Below are positions 1 to 9,409 of a stretch of DNA of 57,563 nt, in pieces. The translations under genes and the position numbers were made by a program. Position 1 is the first letter of the stretch, and each line of letters opens with the position of its first letter. Source of the stretch: an uncultured bacterium (GTDB taxonomy: Bacteria; Actinomycetota; Coriobacteriia; Coriobacteriales; Coriobacteriaceae); NCBI GenBank assembly GCA_905215445.1, contig CAJMPZ010000006.1, positions 1 to 57,563 of the forward strand, given 5' to 3'. Under the pieces are notes generated by a model. The model saw only the letters and a list, made by a program, of their open reading frames with translations. It searched no databases and was not told where the DNA came from.

Positions 1-732
1 GCCATTAGTGGCAACGACCCCGCCAAGGAGGCAGAGTCGCTCACCAGACTTATCGATGCCGGTGTGGACGGTCTGGTCGTCAACACCTGTGGCGGCAATG
101 ACGAGGCAATCGCCGCGGCCGCGGGGCGCCTGCCCGTCGTGCTGCTCGACCGCGATGTTGCCGACGGTGGCATCGATCTGGTGACCTCTAACAACCGCGA
201 GCTGGTTGCCGGCCTGGTAGACGCCTTGGCCGCTGCTGGCAGCGAGCGCCTGTGCCTGCTCACCGAGGCAAGCGACGACAGCCCCGTGCGTCGCGAGCGC
301 GCCGAGGCCTTTGCCGATGAGCTTTCGCGCCGCGGTCTTGCGGGCGAGGTCGTCACCCTGGCCGACGGTGGCGCCACGGGTGTCAGTCGCCTGGACGAGA
401 CCATCCGCGGCTATGCGGGTAAAAAGCTCGGCCTCATTGCCGTCAACGGTCTGGTCTTCCTGCGCCTGACCGAGGCGCTGGCACAGTTGGGACCTTCGTT
501 GCCGGCGGGTCTCAAGATCGCAACGTTTGACGACTATCCCTGGAACCACGTGCTCTTTGGCGGTGTGACCACGGCCGCGCAGGACACTCTCACCATTGCC
601 GAGCGCGTGGTCGAGCGCCTGTCCGAGCGCATCGACGTCGTTACCACTACGGTGGGCGACGCCGCAAAGCTCGCCCCCAAGCGCATCGAGGTCCCCGGCC
701 ACATCGAACACCGCGCTTCGACCTCGCGCTAG
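1..732 (+). CDS. LacI-family transcriptional regulator, 3' part (5' end outside window)
   Basis: The frame is open from the first base, so the gene is cut by the window edge. The 243 visible residues are a periplasmic-binding-protein-like effector domain of the LacI/GalR type, with the IDAGVDGLVVNT and IATFDDYPWNHVLFGGVTT segments that line the sugar pocket and hinge in this family. The FDDYPW...TTAAQD pattern resembles KdgR-like members. The N-terminal helix-turn-helix is not in the window, so the operator and target operon cannot be judged. It ends about 130 bp before glnA on the same strand; no terminator is obvious between them. Family call is good, ligand unknown. Confidence 0.85.
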   Translation, partial: AISGNDPAKEAESLTRLIDAGVDGLVVNTCGGNDEAIAAAAGRLPVVLLDRDVADGGIDLVTSNNRELVAGLVDALAAAGSERLCLLTEASDDSPVRRERAEAFADELSRRGLAGEVVTLADGGATGVSRLDETIRGYAGKKLGLIAVNGLVFLRLTEALAQLGPSLPAGLKIATFDDYPWNHVLFGGVTTAAQDTLTIAERVVERLSERIDVVTTTVGDAAKLAPKRIEVPGHIEHRASTSR

Positions 733-866
733 CCGCTCGTTCGCAACGGCCTGCTCAAGCACGTTTTTTGGGCGCTTGATACGCTTTAACCCTGCGGAAA
801 CATTTTTCTGCGATAGTATCTGCGATATAGACCAGTCGAAACCCGCCCGAAAGAAAGGGGAGCGAC

Positions 867-2204
867 ATGAACCAGCAGAACATCGATTACGTACTCCGCT
901 CCGTAGAGCAGCGTGACATCCGCTTTGTGCGTCTGTGGTTTGTCGACATTCTCGGCCGCCTCAAGAACTTTGCCATTAGCCCCGAGGACCTCGAGGTCGC
1001 TTTTGAGGAGGGTATTGGCTTTGACGGCTCCGCTATCGAGGGCTTTGCCACGCCCGAGGAAGCCGACATGCTGGCGTTCCCCGATGCTTCGACCTTCCAG
1101 ATCCTGCCGTGGCGCCCGAGCCACAACGGCGTAGCCCGCGTGTTCTGCGATGTGTGCACTCCCGATCGCAAGCCGTTTGCCGGCGACCCGCGCGATGCCC
1201 TGCGCCGCATGTTCCGCAAGGCCGAGAAGGCTGGCTATCTGCTCAACGTGGGTGCCGAGCTGGAGTATTACTACTTCCCCGACGAGCACACGCCCGAGCC
1301 GCTCGACAACGTGGGCTACTTCGATCTTTCGGTGAGTGACGCAGCCCGCGACCTGCGCCGCAACACGGTCCTCACGCTCGAGAAGATGTCCGTGCCCGTG
1401 GAGTACACCTTCCACGCCGCCGGTCGCTCGCAGCACGGCATGAGCCTGCGCCACGCCGAGGCCCTGAGCATGTCCGATGCCATCACCACGGCCAAGCTCA
1501 TCATTAAGCAGCAGGCCTACGAGAGCGGTTGCCACGCCTCCTTTATGCCCAAGCCGTTGGCGGGCGAGGATGGCAGCGCTATGTTCCTGTGCCAGTCGCT
1601 ATTCGACCACGACGGCAACAACGTGTTTTGGGGCGAGGACGACGAGAAGTACCATCTCTCCGAAATCGCCAAGCACTATATGGCCGGCATTCTGGCGCAT
1701 GCCCGCGAGATCAGCGCCATCACCAACCCCACGGTCAACTCGTACAAGCGCATCACCACGGGTGGCGACTCCGTGCCGCAGTACGCCACGTGGGGCCTGC
1801 GCAACCGCGCGAGCATGGTCCGCATCCCGGTCTACAAGCCCGGCAAGCAGCTGTCCACGCGCATCGAGCTTCGTAGCCCCGACCCCATGGCCAACCCGTA
1901 CCTGGTCAACGCCGTCACGCTGGCGGCTGGTCTGGACGGCATCGAGCGCAAGCTGGAGCTCCCGCCCGAGGCCACGGCCGAGACGCTCAAGCTCACCGAC
2001 CGTCAGATGGTCGAGGCCGGCTACACGCCGCTGCCGCGCTCGCTCAAAGAGGCGCTCGACGTCTTTGAGGACTCGCAGTTTATGAAGGATGCCCTCGGCG
2101 AGCACATCCACAGCTTCTTCCTCAAAAAGAAGCGCGACGAGTGGCATAAGTTTGAGTCCACGATCACCGAGTGGGAGATCAAGCACTACCTGGCGAACTC
2201 CTAA
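867..2204 (+). CDS. glnA: Glutamine synthetase type I
   Basis: ATP-dependent amidation of glutamate to glutamine, the main ammonium assimilation step; cytosolic dodecamer in this family. The 445-residue length fits the short GSI-alpha class, which lacks the 25-residue insertion and adenylylation loop of GSI-beta enzymes, so feedback inhibition is more likely than adenylylation. Visible motifs are the beta-grasp loop GFDGSAIEGF (residues 51-60), the metal-binding ELEYYYFP strand near 130, the NPTVNSYKR ATP/glutamate region near 290 and the RIELRSPDP segment. ATG follows AAAGAAAGGGGAGCGAC. The next gene, 50 bp downstream on the same strand, is an OmpR-type regulator resembling GlnR. A second, unrelated glutamine synthetase lies at 54135. 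Confidence 0.97.
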   Translation: MNQQNIDYVLRSVEQRDIRFVRLWFVDILGRLKNFAISPEDLEVAFEEGIGFDGSAIEGFATPEEADMLAFPDASTFQILPWRPSHNGVARVFCDVCTPDRKPFAGDPRDALRRMFRKAEKAGYLLNVGAELEYYYFPDEHTPEPLDNVGYFDLSVSDAARDLRRNTVLTLEKMSVPVEYTFHAAGRSQHGMSLRHAEALSMSDAITTAKLIIKQQAYESGCHASFMPKPLAGEDGSAMFLCQSLFDHDGNNVFWGEDDEKYHLSEIAKHYMAGILAHAREISAITNPTVNSYKRITTGGDSVPQYATWGLRNRASMVRIPVYKPGKQLSTRIELRSPDPMANPYLVNAVTLAAGLDGIERKLELPPEATAETLKLTDRQMVEAGYTPLPRSLKEALDVFEDSQFMKDALGEHIHSFFLKKKRDEWHKFESTITEWEIKHYLANS

Positions 2205-2254
2205 TCGCGCTGGCTTGTTTCAGTACGATTGAGCTCATTTCTTTGGAGGCCGAT

Positions 2255-2917
2255 ATGTCCGATAAGAGTGCCCTGTTCATGGCGCGCACGACGCGCTTCC
2301 ACGAGTTTGCCCGCAGCTTGACGACCACCCTGGGTGTCGAGGTGAGCCTGGCAACCCCCGATTCGCCGACTGCGGCGCACGACTTTGACCTGCTGATCCT
2401 CGATTCCGACGGCATCCGCAGCGACCGCATCGATCAGATTGCCAAGTGGCTTGACGATCGCGGCGGTGTCCCCATGCTGGTGATCGTCGACGATGAGGCG
2501 CTCGGTACCCTGCGCCTGCCGAATCACGCGCATGCCGACTTTGTGTGCCCCACGGCGACGCCCAACGAGCTCAAGGCTCGCGCGCAGCGCCTGATGGGCG
2601 AGGAGGAGACCGTCACCGCCGACGATGTGCTCAACATCGATAACCTCGAGATTAATCTGGCTACCTACCAGGTGACACTCGATAACGAGCCCATTGACCT
2701 GACGCTGATGGAGTACTCGCTGCTGAGCTTTTTGGCGACGCATCCCAATCGCGCCTACAGCCGCGAGGTGCTGCTGCACCGCGTGTGGGGCTTTGAGTAC
2801 TGCGGCGGCACGCGCACCGTCGACGTGCACATTCGACGCATCCGCTCCAAGGTGGGCCCGCAGATCGCGGCGCACATCACCACCGTCCGCGGCGTGGGCT
2901 ATCTGTTTAAGGACTAG
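2255..2917 (+). CDS. OmpR-type winged-helix regulator with degenerate receiver (GlnR-like)
   Basis: 220 residues. The first 115 form a receiver-like domain with an FDLLILDSDG strand but without a convincing acidic pocket and phosphoacceptor arrangement. Residues about 125-220 are a Trans_reg_C winged helix (YSREVLLHRVWGFEYCGGTR, VDVHIRRIRSKVG, TVRGVGYLF). The start is ATG at 2255 behind TTGGAGG; the frame stays open further upstream into glnA but has no better site. No histidine kinase is nearby, so it is an orphan. Its position right behind glnA and the poor receiver suggest the actinobacterial GlnR type that controls nitrogen genes without phosphorylation; this role is inference. A family B palindrome starts 5 bp after the stop and probably terminates transcription. 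Confidence 0.85.
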   Translation: MSDKSALFMARTTRFHEFARSLTTTLGVEVSLATPDSPTAAHDFDLLILDSDGIRSDRIDQIAKWLDDRGGVPMLVIVDDEALGTLRLPNHAHADFVCPTATPNELKARAQRLMGEEETVTADDVLNIDNLEINLATYQVTLDNEPIDLTLMEYSLLSFLATHPNRAYSREVLLHRVWGFEYCGGTRTVDVHIRRIRSKVGPQIAAHITTVRGVGYLFKD

Positions 2918-2921
2918 ATTT

Positions 2922-2958
2922 CCACCACAAAGGGGACAGGCACCTTTGTGGTGGTTTT
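2922..2958 (+). repeat. Family B palindrome copy 1, likely terminator
   Basis: Arms CCACCACAAAGG and CCTTTGTGGTGG around GGACAGGCA-type loop, followed by TTTT. Same element as at 13506, 15079, 16037 and 24929. It sits directly behind the GlnR-like gene and has the shape of a Rho-independent terminator. Confidence 0.85.
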
Positions 2959-3072
2959 GACGCAGGTGCGGGTTCCTTTCGAGTTTGCAGCAGAACTTAA
3001 GCCTTCCTAAAAGATTGCGTTCTCGTACACGTACGCCCGCATATTGGGGTACAACTCAACGTGAACAACGAT

Positions 3073-3099
3073 GGCCCGCCACATGTTTGGCGGGCCTTT
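3073..3099 (+). terminator. Terminator-like hairpin in the htrA leader
   Basis: Stem GGCCCGCCA / TGGCGGGCC with a 6-nt loop followed by TTT, ending 27 bp before the htrA ATG. It is a perfect 9-bp GC-rich stem. It may terminate or attenuate transcription entering htrA, or may end a short upstream transcript. No promoter was recognised with confidence in 2959-3072 or between the hairpin and the RBS. Confidence 0.5.
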
Positions 3100-3125
3100 G
3101 GTTATTTGACGAAAGGATCGCAGCC

Positions 3126-4586
3126 ATGAGCGAGTACGATTCCCAGCGTCCCCAGGATGCGGGCAACGCCGGCGAGACCCAGCAGCAGCCGCGCGTGCAG
3201 GTGGAGTCGACGCCTGCCGACAGCAACATTCCCTACGTGCAGGCATACGACACGCAGACCGGCAAGCCGCTGAGCGGCCAACAGGTTGTAAACAAGCACA
3301 CGGTGGTCAAGACCAAGACCAAAAAGCTGCCGATCTTTATTACGGCACTCGCCGGCTGTGCCTGCGGAGCCTTGCTGGTCATTGCGCTCATTATGAGTGG
3401 CACGCTCGATATCGGTGGCGGCAAGAATGCCGTGACGGCGGGTGCTTCGGGCTCATCGACGCAAAAGATCACCATCGACTCCGAGGACACCACGCTGGCC
3501 GAGGCGGTCTCCGCCAAGGCGCTGCCCTCCGTGGTTTCCATTACCGCCACTTCGAGCGGCAGCCAGAATGGCTCGCTTTCGCAGTCTGCCGACGAGTCGG
3601 ACAGCTCGGGCAGCGTCGGCTCGGGCGTGGTGCTCGATACCGAGGGCCACATCCTCACCAACAACCACGTGGTCGATGGCTATGACCAGTACGTGGTGAC
3701 CATGGATGACGGCACCACCTACGAGGCCGAGTTCGTGGGCAACGACGCTTCGAGCGACCTGGCCGTCATCAAGCTCAAGGACGCCGACGCCTCCAAGCTC
3801 ACGCCGATCGAGATCGGTGATTCCTCCAAGCTCAACGTGGGCGAGTGGGTCATGGCGATCGGTTCGCCCTTCGGCAACGAGCAGTCTGTCTCCACGGGCA
3901 TCGTGTCGGCGCTGTATCGCTCCACGGCCATGAGCTCTACCAGCGGCAACACCATCTACGCCAACATGATCCAGACCGATGCTGCCATCAATCCGGGCAA
4001 CTCCGGCGGCGCGCTCGTTAACGATAACGGCGAGCTTGTGGGTATCAACTCGCTCATCGAGAGCTACTCGGGCTCCAGCTCGGGCGTGGGTTTTGCCATT
4101 CCGGTTAACTACGCCAAGAACATTGCCGACCAGATCATCGACGGTAAGACGCCGGTGCATCCGTACATGGGCGCTACGCTTTCGAGCGTCAATGCGCTTA
4201 ACGCCCGCACCAACAAGTTGAGCACCGATAGCGGCGCGTATGTGGCGAGCGTCGTTGAGGATGGTCCTGCCGCCAAGGCCGACATTCAGGAGGGCGACGT
4301 CATCACCAAGCTGGGCGACGATGAGATTTCGAGCGCCGACGGCCTGATCATCGCGCTGCGCAGCCACGAGGTGGGCGAGAAGGTCGAGATCACGCTCATG
4401 CGCGGCAAGGAAGAGAAGAAGGTCACCGTCGAGCTGGGCTCCGACGAGGAGCTGCAGAACCAGCAGCAGAACGACAGCGCAACCGACACTGGCAACGGCG
4501 GTATTACCGATGAGCAGCTGCGCCAGTACCTGGAGGAGCTGCTCGGCCAGCAGGGCCAGGGCCAGGGCTACGGCCAGGGTTTCTAA
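3126..4586 (+). CDS. HtrA/DegP-type membrane-anchored serine protease with PDZ domain
   Basis: 486 residues. Cytoplasmic Q-rich N-terminus (1-65), one membrane anchor (about 68-90), then an S1C trypsin-like domain with the triad H181 (LTNNHVVDG), D211 (SSDLAVIKL) and S293 (INPGNSGGAL), and a C-terminal PDZ domain (about 370-460, DGPAAKADIQEGDVITKLGD). The tail is Q/G rich (QGQGQGYGQGF). It should face outside and degrade or refold damaged envelope proteins. The ATG at 3126 has GAAAGGATCGCAGCC in front; the frame remains open upstream, but that region holds the terminator-like hairpin and no RBS. A strong terminator follows. Confidence 0.93.
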   Translation: MSEYDSQRPQDAGNAGETQQQPRVQVESTPADSNIPYVQAYDTQTGKPLSGQQVVNKHTVVKTKTKKLPIFITALAGCACGALLVIALIMSGTLDIGGGKNAVTAGASGSSTQKITIDSEDTTLAEAVSAKALPSVVSITATSSGSQNGSLSQSADESDSSGSVGSGVVLDTEGHILTNNHVVDGYDQYVVTMDDGTTYEAEFVGNDASSDLAVIKLKDADASKLTPIEIGDSSKLNVGEWVMAIGSPFGNEQSVSTGIVSALYRSTAMSSTSGNTIYANMIQTDAAINPGNSGGALVNDNGELVGINSLIESYSGSSSGVGFAIPVNYAKNIADQIIDGKTPVHPYMGATLSSVNALNARTNKLSTDSGAYVASVVEDGPAAKADIQEGDVITKLGDDEISSADGLIIALRSHEVGEKVEITLMRGKEEKKVTVELGSDEELQNQQQNDSATDTGNGGITDEQLRQYLEELLGQQGQGQGYGQGF

Positions 4587-4612
4587 CGAGCTGTATCGCA
4601 CATATCGAAGCC

Positions 4613-4654
4613 AGAGGGGCTGTTCCGCCAGCGCGGGACAGCCCCTCTTTTCTC
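4613..4654 (+). terminator. Rho-independent terminator after htrA
   Basis: Stem AGAGGGGCTGTTCC / GGGACAGCCCCTCT (loop GCCAGCGC region) followed by TTTCTC; begins 27 bp after the htrA stop. Confidence 0.88.
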
Positions 4655-4834
4655 GATGATCCCTTGGAGACGGAGGAAAACGGATCATTTAGAAACGGCA
4701 AGGGCATGGTTTAATCGCGCGATCCACCCCAGTCTGGCGGCTGCCGATTCGGTGCGGTTCGAAAGGGTTATTCGGCGCCATGGTGACCGGTGGTACTCTT
4801 GTATCCGTTTGAAATCGAGCGAAGGAGTGCCGCT

Positions 4835-7063
4835 ATGGAGCAATCGAGCCTGTTTGGTGACGGCGTGGACATCGATACCGAAACGCCCGCGAGCGCGGAT
4901 GCCGCCTCACCGACCGACGCCCGTGCCCAGGCGGCGGCGCGCGCGGCCGAGCTGCGCCATGAGCTCGACTACCACGCCTATCGCTACTACATGCTCGACG
5001 CGCCCGAGATCACGGACGCCGCCTTCGACAAAATGCTCGTTGAACTGCAGGAGATCGAGGCGGCCTATCCCGACCTGGTGACGCCCGACAGCTATACCCA
5101 GCGCGTGGGCGGCTACGTGAGCGAGCAGTTTACGCCGGTCACGCACATGGCACGCATGTATTCCATGGACGATGCCATGGATCTGGACGAACTTGACGCG
5201 TGGCTCCAGCGCACCGAGGATGCGCTCGGCGCCGGTAGCGTCACCTATACCTGCGAGCTCAAGATCGACGGCCTGGGCGTCGCGCTTACCTACCAAAACG
5301 GCACCTTCGTGCGCGCTGCCACGCGCGGCGACGGCACCACGGGCGAGGATGTGTCGCTCAACGTGCGCACCATCAAGGATGTGCCCATGCATCTGTCCGA
5401 GCCGGCGCTCGCCCACATGGGCATCGACCGCGAACGTACCATCGAGGTACGCGGTGAGGTCTACATGCCCAAGGGCAGCTTTGTTCGTCTGAACGACGAG
5501 GCCGATGCCGAGGGCCGCGACCCCTTCGCCAACCCGCGCAACGCCGCCGCCGGATCGTTGCGCCAGAAGGATCCCAAGGTCACGGCACGTCGCGATCTTG
5601 CCACCTTTATCTATGCCATTGCCGATACCGATCCGCTGCACGTCCACAGCCAGCGCGAGTTTCTGGACTGGCTGCGTAGCGCTGGCTTTAGCGTCAACCC
5701 CAACGTGGCTCGTTGCGCCACGCCGTCCGAGGTCCACGAGTTCTGTGCCCAGGCGCGCGAGCACCGCGGCGACCTGGATTACGACATCGACGGCGTGGTC
5801 GTAAAGGTCGACAGCTTCCAGCAGCAGCTCGACTTGGGCTTTACCGCTCGCGCACCGCGCTGGGCCATCGCCTTTAAGTTCCCGCCCGAGGAAAAGCAGA
5901 CCGTCCTGCGCGAAATTCGCATCCAGGTGGGCCGCACTGGTGTGCTCACGCCGGTCGCCGAGTTCGACCCGGTGACGGTCGCCGGCTCCACCATCGCGCG
6001 CGCCACGCTGCACAACATTGACGAGATCCGCCGCAAAAACGTGCGCGAGGGCGACACTATCATCGTGCACAAGGCGGGCGACGTGATTCCCGAGGTCGTG
6101 GGCCCCGTGCTCGACAAGCGCCCGGCCGACAGCGTTGACTGGCAGATGCCCGAGGTCTGCCCCGTGTGCGGCAGCCCCGTGGTTCACGAGGATGGCGAGG
6201 TTGCCTACCGCTGCGTGTCCATCGACTGCCCCGCACAGCTCAAGGAGCGTTTGCTCCACTGGGTGAGCCGCGGCTGCATGGACGTGGACGGCCTGGGCGA
6301 CGAAATCGTCGACAAGATGATCGCTGCCGGCCTGATCCACGATGTCGCGGACTTCTACCAGCTCACGGTCGACGACATCGCAGGCCTGGACACGGGGCGC
6401 ACCTATGCCAGCTCCAATAGCAAAAAAGGCGTCAAGAAGGGTGACCCCATTCCGGTGGGCCTCAAGACGGCCGAGAAAATCGTCGCCGAGCTCAACAAGT
6501 CCAAGAGCCAGCCGCTCGGTCGCGTGCTGTTTGCCCTGGGCATCCGCCACGTGGGCAAGAGCGTGGGCGAGGTCATCGCCGAGCGATTCCTGTCAATTGA
6601 CAAGCTCATCTTGGCGAGCGAAGAGGACATCGCCGAGTGCGAGGGCATCGGTCCCAAGATTGCGGCGAGCGTCAAGCAGTTCCTGGCCGTGCCCGAGAAC
6701 CTCGCCGTGCTAGAGCGCCTGCGTCAGGCGGGCCTGTCGCTCGAGGTCGACTTGGGCGCCGCGCACGCGCAAGCCGCGGCCGACGCTGGCGTGGCGGGCG
6801 AGCTCGCCGATGCACAACCGCTCGCGGGTCTGACCTTCGTGCTCACCGGCACGCTCGTCAACCGCACACGCGACGAGGCGGGCGCGGCGCTCAAGGTGCT
6901 CGGCGCCAAGGTTTCGGGCAGTGTCTCAAAGAAGACGAACTATCTGGTCGCCGGCCCCAAGGCGGGTTCCAAGCTCACCAAGGCCGAGCAGTTGGGTGTG
7001 CCCGTACTGGACGAGGATGCGCTCGAGCGGATCTTGGCTACTGGCGAGGTGCCCCGGGCTTAG
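4835..7063 (+). CDS. ligA: NAD-dependent DNA ligase
   Basis: 742 residues. Seals 3'-OH/5'-phosphate nicks in replication and repair using NAD+. Domains in order: Ia (to about 95), adenylation domain with the catalytic lysine K143 in ELKIDG and the RGDGTTGEDV motif, OB fold (about 345-430), four-cysteine zinc finger (CPVCG ... CVSIDCPAQ, about 436-460), helix-hairpin-helix region, and a C-terminal BRCT domain (LAGLTFVLTGTL onward). Slightly longer than the usual 670 residues because of an alanine-rich N-terminus and a long linker before BRCT (AAHAQAAADAGVAGELADAQ). ATG 4835 follows CGAAGGAGTGCCGCT. The region 4655-4834 shows no other feature I can support. Single-copy essential gene in most bacteria. 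Confidence 0.97.
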   Translation: MEQSSLFGDGVDIDTETPASADAASPTDARAQAAARAAELRHELDYHAYRYYMLDAPEITDAAFDKMLVELQEIEAAYPDLVTPDSYTQRVGGYVSEQFTPVTHMARMYSMDDAMDLDELDAWLQRTEDALGAGSVTYTCELKIDGLGVALTYQNGTFVRAATRGDGTTGEDVSLNVRTIKDVPMHLSEPALAHMGIDRERTIEVRGEVYMPKGSFVRLNDEADAEGRDPFANPRNAAAGSLRQKDPKVTARRDLATFIYAIADTDPLHVHSQREFLDWLRSAGFSVNPNVARCATPSEVHEFCAQAREHRGDLDYDIDGVVVKVDSFQQQLDLGFTARAPRWAIAFKFPPEEKQTVLREIRIQVGRTGVLTPVAEFDPVTVAGSTIARATLHNIDEIRRKNVREGDTIIVHKAGDVIPEVVGPVLDKRPADSVDWQMPEVCPVCGSPVVHEDGEVAYRCVSIDCPAQLKERLLHWVSRGCMDVDGLGDEIVDKMIAAGLIHDVADFYQLTVDDIAGLDTGRTYASSNSKKGVKKGDPIPVGLKTAEKIVAELNKSKSQPLGRVLFALGIRHVGKSVGEVIAERFLSIDKLILASEEDIAECEGIGPKIAASVKQFLAVPENLAVLERLRQAGLSLEVDLGAAHAQAAADAGVAGELADAQPLAGLTFVLTGTLVNRTRDEAGAALKVLGAKVSGSVSKKTNYLVAGPKAGSKLTKAEQLGVPVLDEDALERILATGEVPRA

Positions 7064-7082
7064 CGCATCGATAACCAAATTG

Positions 7083-7125
7083 AAGAACCGCCCGGGAAGC
7101 ATGATGCCTTCCGGGCGGTTCTTAC
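7083..7125. terminator. Bidirectional terminator between ligA and the merR-type gene
   Basis: Stem AAGAACCGCCCGGAAG-type arm / CTTCCGGGCGGTTCTT with a short loop, then TACTTTG; A-rich on the other side. It separates convergent genes, and overlaps the last codons of the minus-strand gene. Confidence 0.85.
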
Positions 7126-7970
7126 TTTGCTGGGGCAACCGGCACCGTGATCTGCGTTACGTAGGTTGCCGGGTCGTCGCTGATGATGTCATCGATAAGG
7201 GCGATCTCGCGCGAAGGCCCGGTGGGCGCCAGGTTGTGCTCGCGCATATAGCCGAGCAGCTGCTTATAGCGCGGGGCTGCTTGCCCGTGCGTGCCGCGGA
7301 AGCTTATGGTCAGGCAGCGCGCGGCAGGTCGCGTCTCAACGTCGCCCAAGTAATCATCGGTGTCATCGAGCAGCAGGAAGACCTCGTCGTAGCCATCAAA
7401 GTCGCCGGCGGCGAGGCGTTCGGGCGCGATGCCCACACCCAGATTGCCCAGATAGGCAAAGGTTTCGTGCTGCCCCTGCTGAAGCTGGCGGATATGCCAT
7501 CCCAGCGAATAGGCGTCGGTGGGATTGACGCGCTCGTGCAGCGTGGCGCAGCGAAGTTCGGGTTCCTCGATTTCGCTAATGGTGTCGAGATCAGCATTCA
7601 AAGCGCCATGAAGCAAGGCAAGCCGCTGGTCAATCTTGCGCGACATGCGCTCCAACTCACGCCGCCTGTGCTCAATTAACTCCTGTTGCTTGGTCAGTTG
7701 CCGTTGCATCAAATCCATATCGCGCGTAGTGACAAACTCGCGAATCTGCGCCAGCGGCAAGTCGAGAACGCGCAGGTTGCCGATGGTGTTGAGGGTGGAG
7801 AGCTGCCGCGATCCGTAGTAGCGGTACCCACTCGCCTGATCGACATATGCTGGCTCTAACAGCCCCATCTGCTCGTAATGACGCAGTGTGCCCACGCTCA
7901 AATTGAGCAGGCGCGCCACCTCGCCAATGCGGAGCAGGCCCTCGGTGTGTTCGCTTGGCATGTCGGTCAC
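7122..7970 (-). CDS. MerR-family activator with BmrR-like effector domain
   Basis: 282 residues. N-terminal MerR winged helix (RIGEVARLLNLSVGTLRHYEQMGLL, then GYRYYGSRQL), a long dimerisation coiled coil (about 80-130, LTKQQELIEHRRRELERM), then a GyrI/BmrR-like effector-binding domain that in the family binds drugs or other hydrophobic ligands. The start is GTG at 7970 with AAAGGAG 7 nt upstream; ATG at 7961 is an alternative. It lies 55 bp behind the MATE exporter on the same strand and is probably co-transcribed from the promoter near 9410-9445, which carries a MerR-type dyad. The likely job is ligand-induced activation of the exporter operon, including itself. The ligand is unknown. Confidence 0.9.
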   Translation of the reverse strand: MTDMPSEHTEGLLRIGEVARLLNLSVGTLRHYEQMGLLEPAYVDQASGYRYYGSRQLSTLNTIGNLRVLDLPLAQIREFVTTRDMDLMQRQLTKQQELIEHRRRELERMSRKIDQRLALLHGALNADLDTISEIEEPELRCATLHERVNPTDAYSLGWHIRQLQQGQHETFAYLGNLGVGIAPERLAAGDFDGYDEVFLLLDDTDDYLGDVETRPAARCLTISFRGTHGQAAPRYKQLLGYMREHNLAPTGPSREIALIDDIISDDPATYVTQITVPVAPAK

Positions 7971-8025
7971 AGGACCGCTCCTTTCGGTAAAAACAGGGGA
8001 GAGGTGCTAGGCATGCGTCGCCTCG

Positions 8026-9372
8026 CTACGCCATCAGCTTGTCAAAAGTTCCGCGGCGGTTGAGCACGGTAAAGGCAATCACGCAGATGACCGCCGATAG
8101 AATCGATCCGCACGGCGAGGCGATACCCATGGGGAACAGCGTGTCGGAATAGGCGTTCGACAGTAGCCATGCACCGGGCACGCGAATGAGCACCACGGCC
8201 AGCACGTTGTGCGCAAAGCCGATGTAGCTCTTGCCATACGCAGCGAAAAAGCCGCTAAAGCAAATGTGGATGCCGGCAAAAATCGCGTCGAAAATATAAC
8301 TGCGCATATAGCCGGTACCGGCGGCGACTACTGCAGCGTCCTTGGCAAAAAAGCCGATAAACGCCGGCGCCGCCAGCCACATCAGCACCGTGATCAGGCA
8401 GCCGTACACCACCGAGATGGTCATGGCGTCCTTGAGTACCTGACGCGCGCGATCGCCCTTGCCCGCGCCGGCATTTTGCGCCGTGAGCGCGCTGACGGTA
8501 GCGCCCATGGAACTCGGCACAATGAACAAAAAGCTGATCATCTTTTCGACCAGGCCCACGGCGGCGGCGTCGACCAGACCGCGGTGGTTGGCGATGACGG
8601 TGATGAACATAAACGCCACCTGGATGCAGCCGTCCTGCACGGCCACGGGCACGCCGATTTTAAGAATGCTACCGAGCACCTCGGGCTGGGGGCGCAGGTC
8701 GCTGCGCTTAACGTGGATGTTCGTGCGGCGGCTCTTGAGCCACACGAGCGCGAGGGCAACGCTGGCCGTCTGCGCGGTCACCGTGCCGAGCGCCGCGCCC
8801 ACGGGGCCGAGCCCCATGTGGCCGATAAACAGAAAATCGAGCGCGATGTTGATGATGCATGCCACGCCAATCACGTACATGGGCGAGCGCGAATCGCCCA
8901 GGCCGCGAAAGATGGCCGAAAGAATGTTGTACGCGGCGATAAAGGGAATGCCGATAAAGCAAATGCGCAGGTAGGCGGCAGTGCCCTCGACCGCCTCGGC
9001 CGGCGTGCCAATGAGTGCCACGATCTGCGGGCACAGCGCGAGCAAGATGCCTGCCAGTACCACCGAGACACCCATAAACAGCGTGATGGTATTGCCGATG
9101 GCGGTCTCGGCGCGGTCAAACCGGCGCGAGCCCACGGCGTGGCCGACGATAACCGTCGTTCCCATGGCCAGACCCACGAGCGTCACGGTAATGATATAGA
9201 GCGTCTGCGCGCCGTTGCCCACAGCGGTGATGCCGGCAGCGCCGCTAAACTGTCCCATCATGTACAGGTCGGCCATGCCGTAGAGCATCTGCAAAAAGTA
9301 GGAGAGCATATAAGGCAGGGCAAAGACCGCGATGGTCTTGAGGACATTGCCGCGTGTAAGGTCGTGTTCCAT
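8026..9372 (-). CDS. MATE-family multidrug/Na+ antiporter
   Basis: 448 residues, about 12 hydrophobic helices, with the NorM/DinF pattern: ALPYMLSYFLQMLYGMADLYMMG in the first helix, a repeated half, and VEKMISFLFIVPSSMGATVSALTAQNAGAG in the second half. Exports cationic drugs or metabolites in exchange for Na+ or H+. The ATG at 9372 has only a weak GAAAG ribosome site. First gene of a two-gene minus-strand operon with the MerR regulator. The 5' region holds a promoter with 19-bp spacing and a dyad, which fits MerR control. Substrate cannot be read from sequence. Confidence 0.92.
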   Translation of the reverse strand: MEHDLTRGNVLKTIAVFALPYMLSYFLQMLYGMADLYMMGQFSGAAGITAVGNGAQTLYIITVTLVGLAMGTTVIVGHAVGSRRFDRAETAIGNTITLFMGVSVVLAGILLALCPQIVALIGTPAEAVEGTAAYLRICFIGIPFIAAYNILSAIFRGLGDSRSPMYVIGVACIINIALDFLFIGHMGLGPVGAALGTVTAQTASVALALVWLKSRRTNIHVKRSDLRPQPEVLGSILKIGVPVAVQDGCIQVAFMFITVIANHRGLVDAAAVGLVEKMISFLFIVPSSMGATVSALTAQNAGAGKGDRARQVLKDAMTISVVYGCLITVLMWLAAPAFIGFFAKDAAVVAAGTGYMRSYIFDAIFAGIHICFSGFFAAYGKSYIGFAHNVLAVVLIRVPGAWLLSNAYSDTLFPMGIASPCGSILSAVICVIAFTVLNRRGTFDKLMA

Positions 9373-9409
9373 GGGCGGGGCACTTTCTGGCTTGGGTCGT
9401 TTACGTACC

